Source: Anastatus disparis (lineage: Eukaryota > Arthropoda > Insecta > Hymenoptera > Eupelmidae). From it: a DNA stretch of 64,000 nucleotides. Each line of letters starts with the position of its first letter. The stretch's first letter is position 1. The notes below the pieces were generated by a model. That model searched no databases and was not told where the DNA came from. It worked only from the letters and a program-made list of their open reading frames with translations. The stretch is from the NCBI GenBank assembly GCA_017163975.1, contig JAFFSR010000309.1, positions 434,001 through 498,000 on the forward strand, written 5' to 3'. Of this stretch, positions 59,906 to 64,000 are shown piece after piece. The position numbers were made by a program, and so were the translations under genes.

Positions 59906-61404
59906 ATGGATAATAATAATCCAAATAACGATATTGAAGTGCTTCGAGAAGAACCTGTTTGGGATCAACGTGAGGACAGAAATCACTTTCTCGACAACCT
60001 TAGGATAGTCCACGAAAACGAATCAGCCTGTTTAAAGGAGGAACATGCTGTAGCATCAGCTACAACCGACTATCCTGAAGAAGTTGAAGTTATGGGGGAA
60101 GTACAACATATGTACCAGGTAAGATTAGAGGTCGAACATAATGCTGTACAATGGGCGCAGAAAGCTGAAGATAGACGGCAGCAAGGAGCGCGAGAAAGGC
60201 GCGAATTCCGTCAATTTGCAAGAGTCGAGTTCCGTAGACGCTGTGACTCTTATTCTTCTGGAGAGGAAGAAGAAGATAGACATCGGGTATGTATTTTAAA
60301 ATTATTATTTTTTTTTTCATTATAACAAAATAATTATTCAAAACTGGTAACATCATTACTTTCTTTTTATTCACAGTCTTCTACGAGAGAGTTGCCGTCA
60401 ATGCCTGAATTATATAGGGATCTTCGTCTTGCAGAACAGGTGTGTTTAATTTCTTTTTATGTGTTGTTTAGTTTCATATTTATTTTATTCTATTTAATTT
60501 TTGTATTTATTTTCATGTTGATTTCATTTTGTTCAATTTCATATTTATTGTCTTATTGATATTTTATTTGATATTTATATTCATTTAATTTCTTTTGAAC
60601 ATTTGTTTAATTTTTCCAGCAAGCTCGAGTAAGGAATCATGAAAGAGCTGCACGCAGATCTAGAAGGATGCAACGTTATACAAATCGTGCACGTAGATAT
60701 GTACAGATGCAGAGGCCTGAAGATATATATGATACCAGTACAGAAGAGGATAGTAGTGGAATTGATTCAGGAATGGAAAGTGATCCTAATTTCATCGACG
60801 ACTCCGAGTGCGCGCCGCGACCCATAAATCTGGAAGTATACAACAGGTATAACCATCTAACTGCTAGAGAGATTGATGAAGCAAAAAGGACACATGCACG
60901 GGTAAGTTTTATTCATTATTATTTTTATTATTATTACTATTGTTATTAATACTATGAAAAATTTAATTTTTTAGATCCATATTCGAAATATATTTTTAAA
61001 AATTAAACATGGTGAAAACATGGACGCCACCGCATGTTTAATTAGAGAAGGACTACTTCTTCTTGAAAAATGGGCCCGAAGTAAGCTTGTAAGTATTAAT
61101 ATTTTTATTTTATTTATTTTTTGCAGATACATCAAATATCTGAATTGTTTTTTTTTTTTAGTTTTAGTTATTGGAACTTGCGAATACTATATTTTCAAGT
61201 ACTGGACACGTGACCTTCATAGCGCTTCCCTTAAGGATCTCAAAGAAAGAATGGCAAGATAGTGCTGAAGTTTGGCGAGTTTACTTAAAATTGCATAAAT
61301 ATTTAGAATATCACAAGAAAAATTTAAATGTTTTATTGATTAGACGAGAAAATCGTTCGCGAACATACTATTCACGTTCTCGATATTGTCAAAATTTTCA
61401 TTAA
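59906..61404 (+). CDS. Five-exon gene, 358-residue Arg/Glu-rich protein of unknown function
   Basis: Exons 59906-60286, 60377-60439, 60620-60901, 60975-61088 and 61168-61404, stop at 61402-61404. All four introns (66-180 bp) are GT-AG with good signals (CGG|GTATGT, CAG|GTGTGT, CGG|GTAAGT, CTT|GTAAGT; acceptors TTCACAG, TTTCCAG, TTTTTAG, TTTTAG) and all lie in phase 0. No stop interrupts the joined frame. The N-terminal half is acidic, then Arg/Gln/Glu-rich (QQGARERREFRQFARVEFRR, probably helical). A Ser-Gly-acidic patch (SYSSGEEEED) follows, then RARRYVQMQRPEDIYDTSTE and SSGIDSGMESDPNFIDD. The C-terminal third is more globular (ATACLIREGLLLLEKWA; ISKKEWQDSAEVWRVYLKLH). There is no signal peptide or membrane span. 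I do not recognise the family. It could be a host gene or a domesticated element gene. The last intron has an alternative AG 6 bp upstream that would add TAG, so 61168 is preferred. Confidence 0.75.
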
Positions 61405-61434
61405 CTGTAATTTAATGTTTTATAATTCTAGTAA

Positions 61435-61440
61435 AATAAA
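61435..61440 (+). terminator. Polyadenylation signal AATAAA
   Basis: AATAAA lies 31 nt after the stop of the five-exon gene. It also begins a purine-rich run, so the match could be partly chance. Confidence 0.5.
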
Positions 61441-61841
61441 AAAGTATTGAAAAGAATGGAAAAGTATAAAAAAAGTATAGAAAAAAAATGGAAAAGTATG
61501 AAAAAGGATAGAAAAAGTATGAAAAAGTATAGAAAAAGTATGGAAAAGTATGGAAATGTATGAAAAAATAAAATGTACATATCAAATTATTTTCCAAACT
61601 ATTTATTGAAAATTGTACATAATAAGAATATATGAATAAATGAAAATTATTAAACATTATACAATTGTTTTTATTTATCACCACCACTTATAATTATTAT
61701 TATATTTACATTGAATCATAAAAAGAAAATTTCAATAATAAAAATAAATATACATAACTTAAATTAATAAACATAATAAAATTAAATTTTTCTTTTTCAT
61801 TTATTACACTAAAATACGTTGTAAAATACATCTTAGCTTAT
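61441..61841. repeat. Purine-rich minisatellite, then AT-rich spacer
   Basis: From 61441 to about 61575 the + strand is A/G-rich, with AAAAAGTATGGAAAAGTATG-type units of about 12 bp. The minus-strand frame here is Phe/Tyr-Ser repeat only. 61580-61841 is AT-rich with no gene. Confidence 0.7.
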
Positions 61842-62779
61842 TCAAATAATCTCATTTTTATCAATCCAACTATTATGCTTGTTACTTAGACCTAACCACT
61901 TAACATATACACGTTTACCACTTTTCTTTAAAACTTTTTCTACTAAATAAATTTCTGGATACATAGTCTTCTGAATTTCCGTTTTATAAAAGCCGCCGGA
62001 GACTGGTTCATCATAATAATCTTTGACGTAGTAAGTTATGGGATTGGTTTTTACAACTCTTGTTATTGTGAAAATTTCAGTAGACCAATTTGGTGTATGA
62101 CCTTTTTCAAAAACTTGTTTTATCTTACTTATTCGCACTTTATCTCCTACTTTGAATTTTGGTTTTTTTACAGGTTTTTTTTCAGTTGGGTAATTTTTCT
62201 TGATTTCTTTTTCATTTATCTTCGTAACGTTTTCAGGCTCGATTCCTATTGTCCGATGTTTTCTTGAATTGTATGCTTTCACTAACTCAGGCAGAATATC
62301 CAACCACTTATAACTTCCTTGTTTACTGAATTCTAACCACATTGCTTTTTTTAAAGTTCTATTAAAGCGTTCACATATGCTTGCATGAAGATTACTATGT
62401 GAAGAGTAGTGATTTATCTTGTACTTTTTCATAAGATTTCTGAAAGTTTGAATTGTTGAATTCTTTTCCTTGGTCAGTTTGTAAATTCGATGGCACCCGT
62501 CCTTGTTTTGATATTGTCTTCATAGCTAGTAACATCATTGCCACTCTTCGAGTTGACTGGTACAGGCCATGCATACTTTGAAAATATATATATGACAGTT
62601 AGTAAGTAGCGAAAACCTTTGTTTTCCTTAAAATAAGGTATCATTTCTACAAGGTCAGCTTGCCAAGTCTCATCTAATCCGTGTATGTCATATTTTCTTC
62701 GCTTGTACCTTCGACGTGCTGGCTTGTGTAGCTCTTCAACTACTCTTTGACGTTCCATCTTAAACTTCAACTTTAGCAA
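61842..62779 (-). pseudogene. Retroviral-type integrase with chromodomain, frameshifted
   Basis: The first frame (62779-62474) has DETWQADLVEM with the first catalytic Asp, then KGFRYLLTVIYIFSKYAWPV. The second Asp (LQTDQGKEF) is encoded near 62490-62465 in a different frame. The 62432-61842 frame carries HASICERFNRTLKKA with the catalytic Glu, KAYNSRKHRTIG, a KPKFKVGDKVRISKIKQVFE SH3-like block, and a terminal chromodomain (YLVEKVLKKSGKRVYVKWLG). Shifts near 62540 and 62440 break it, and the N-terminal zinc part is missing. The family is that of the F54H12.3-type integrases known from Maverick/Polinton-like elements. Integrase pastes element DNA into chromosomes; chromodomains steer it to chromatin. 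This copy is dead. Confidence 0.85.
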
Positions 62780-63149
62780 TATCCGATTGTCTATTCATTT
62801 CTTTAATTATATATTCAATACTTGCAAAATTTCGTTGAGTCATATCATAGACATAAGTTAATTTTTCGTCTATTTCTGCTTTATATATTTCAACTTTGTT
62901 CTCATATTCTCGTATAGCTTTAGCGACTTCTATAATTTTAGAAGATAAGTAATCAACTTCTTTCTGTAGGATGTTATTTAGTGAATTCAAACTAATCGCA
63001 TCATTTGGATGATTAGCCTCTCTAATATTGCAAAGTTGCTTATTTTCCAAATCAAAATCACCATCTGATGTAACATTGAATCCAATACCTCGAGGACCAT
63101 GACTCACTTGCGAGCCCTCAAGTTTTCTTCCAAACACATCGAGACTCAT
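62760..63149 (-). pseudogene. Fibre-like protein of the integrase element
   Basis: The likely start is the Met at 63149 (MSLDVFGRKLEGS). GPRGIGFNVTSDGDFDLENK, QLCNIREANHPNDAISL and a coiled-coil-like tail (LSSKIIEVAKAIREYENKVE, then FASIEYIIKEMNRQ) follow. The block 'NKxLCNVxxPxxxxDAVxL' resembles the repeat seen in trimeric fibre proteins of phages and large DNA viruses, and similar proteins accompany F54H12.3-type integrases in arthropod genomes (from memory). It runs directly into the integrase frame (20-bp overlap), so a deletion probably fused the end of this gene to a truncated integrase. About 130 residues, no internal stop. Confidence 0.55.
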
Positions 63150-63180
63150 GTTACTACTATTGATTTGAAAATTGTATACG

Positions 63181-63936
63181 TCAATATATATGTCCAGCTT
63201 CACGTAGTTCCTCTATGATTGATTGGATTTCATTGTTGTGATTATTATTTCCAGCAGATCGTTCAACTATTAATAATCGCAGTCTTTCGACAAGCACATT
63301 TGAATCATCCCAGTAGACTAGATCTATGGAAGTATTATTTTTTGCTATTTTATATTAAGGTATAAGACCCCCTCCGCTGGTAGACATTCTACTGTGATCA
63401 CTGCAGAACATTGGTGCTATGATTTTTGAATATTTTCTACTCTTCGAAGAGCGTATATTCTTACTTTTGCCATGTCTTTTTCTATGGGCATTTGTTGCTT
63501 CCAGGATCATGCGATAGTTTTTGCGATCTGTTGTACTTAAAAGATTATCATCTGGTTCTTTTTTGAAAAGCCATTCCATTAGACCACTGCTTTTAAGAAA
63601 ACTTGAATCTTTCACTTTTATTAGTTTATCATCGAATTGAATTAGTGAATCACCCATCATGTATACCCCACTGACTTTTCTCACTCCGTATATGTTATCA
63701 ATTTTGCTCCGGCTTCCATTTAGCATTGATAGAAAGTCTGTCGGTTCAGTTTCTTTATGCGCACATACAAATGGTAAATATATAGATTTGAATGATGGAT
63801 TTGCAGAATTGAATGATGAATTCATCATTGTGCTATTTATCGGAGAAAAATCATCGCCATTAGAAGCATCATTATCAAACGCAGAACCCGAGTAATTATT
63901 ATCGTTTACAATATAACTTGATTCATCGAATCTCAA
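63181..63936 (-). pseudogene. DUF8207-like protein of the integrase element, frameshifted
   Basis: The frame 63936-63355 contains LNGSRSKIDNIYGVRKVSGV, MMGDSLIQFDDKLIKVKDSS, GLMEWLFKKEPDDN and SSKSRKYSKIIAPMF before GGGLIP. After a shift near 63340 the sequence goes on as DLVYWDDSNVLVERLRLLIV and NEIQSIIEELREAGHIY, with a stop at 63181-63183. This 'GLWELL...KYxxIIxPMF...VYWDDPNELVxRLRLLxxS...IIEELREAGII' plan belongs to arthropod element proteins annotated, as I recall, with DUF8207. Its role is unknown. It lies 31 bp upstream of the fibre-like start, in the same direction, so the three frames form one cluster. Confidence 0.55.
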
Positions 63937-64000
63937 TCTTTTTTTGCCGATTTTCTGTCACTGTCTATAGCTGAAATGTGATTAGAACATGACACACTTT

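Noticed and set aside
34334..63936. Polydnavirus (bracovirus) proviral segment
   Set aside because: No recognised virulence gene families or excision-site pairs; the genes seen are transposon-type or OB-fold.

Overview
The window is eukaryotic nuclear DNA, very AT-rich, with short GT-AG introns, an arthropod-style core promoter and a dense mixture of transposable elements. No bacterial operons, rRNA or tRNA genes are visible. The element repertoire (Helitrons, a Maverick-like integrase element, a CR1/Jockey-type LINE, foldback MITEs, long satellites) and the TATA + TCAGTT promoter fit an insect. A hymenopteran or hemipteran is plausible, but the sequence alone does not prove it.

Layout. 1-11 kb: gene-poor AT-rich DNA with a 15-bp minisatellite, a TTAA-flanked foldback element, two GC-richer LTR-like blocks and several copies of a dispersed repeat sharing the core GACGTTAGGAGCGAGGTA. 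11.1-14.3 kb: the 3' end of a LINE split by a 2.29-kb inverted-repeat element. 14.5-21.4 kb: elements bordered by (TA)n tracts with related GGGnCA...GTCAA termini (one carries a truncated three-exon transposase, one is a 1.2-kb near-perfect palindrome), separated by a GAA/TTC-rich satellite. 21.7-33.5 kb: two decayed Helitrons on the + strand, the first preceded by an Ulp1-like protease remnant, with two minisatellites and a TTAA MITE between them. 34.3-43.7 kb: two convergent copies of an RPA1-like OB-fold gene, both broken, flanking a TTAA transposon that has a 2.17-kb solo LTR inserted in its right inverted repeat. 44.4-47.2 kb: a 1.35-kb palindrome, a small foldback and a diverged satellite. 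47.8-59.7 kb: a satellite of about 38 monomers of about 311 bp, with pentameric and heptameric higher-order repeats. 59.8-61.4 kb: the only apparently intact gene, five exons encoding 358 residues of unknown function. 61.8-64.0 kb: a decayed element on the minus strand with three virus/transposon-type proteins (a DUF8207-like protein, a fibre-like protein, and an integrase with a chromodomain).

How it fits together. Most coding sequence belongs to mobile elements carrying stops or frameshifts. The insertions can be ordered: LTR into a TTAA transposon, MITE into an OB-fold gene, TIR element into a LINE. Two of these three have a clearly identifiable empty target site. The best candidates for something undescribed are the intact phase-0 gene beside the satellite, the satellite's recoverable growth history, and two elements with homologous transposases but different termini and target sites. 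I see no convincing multi-gene functional system.
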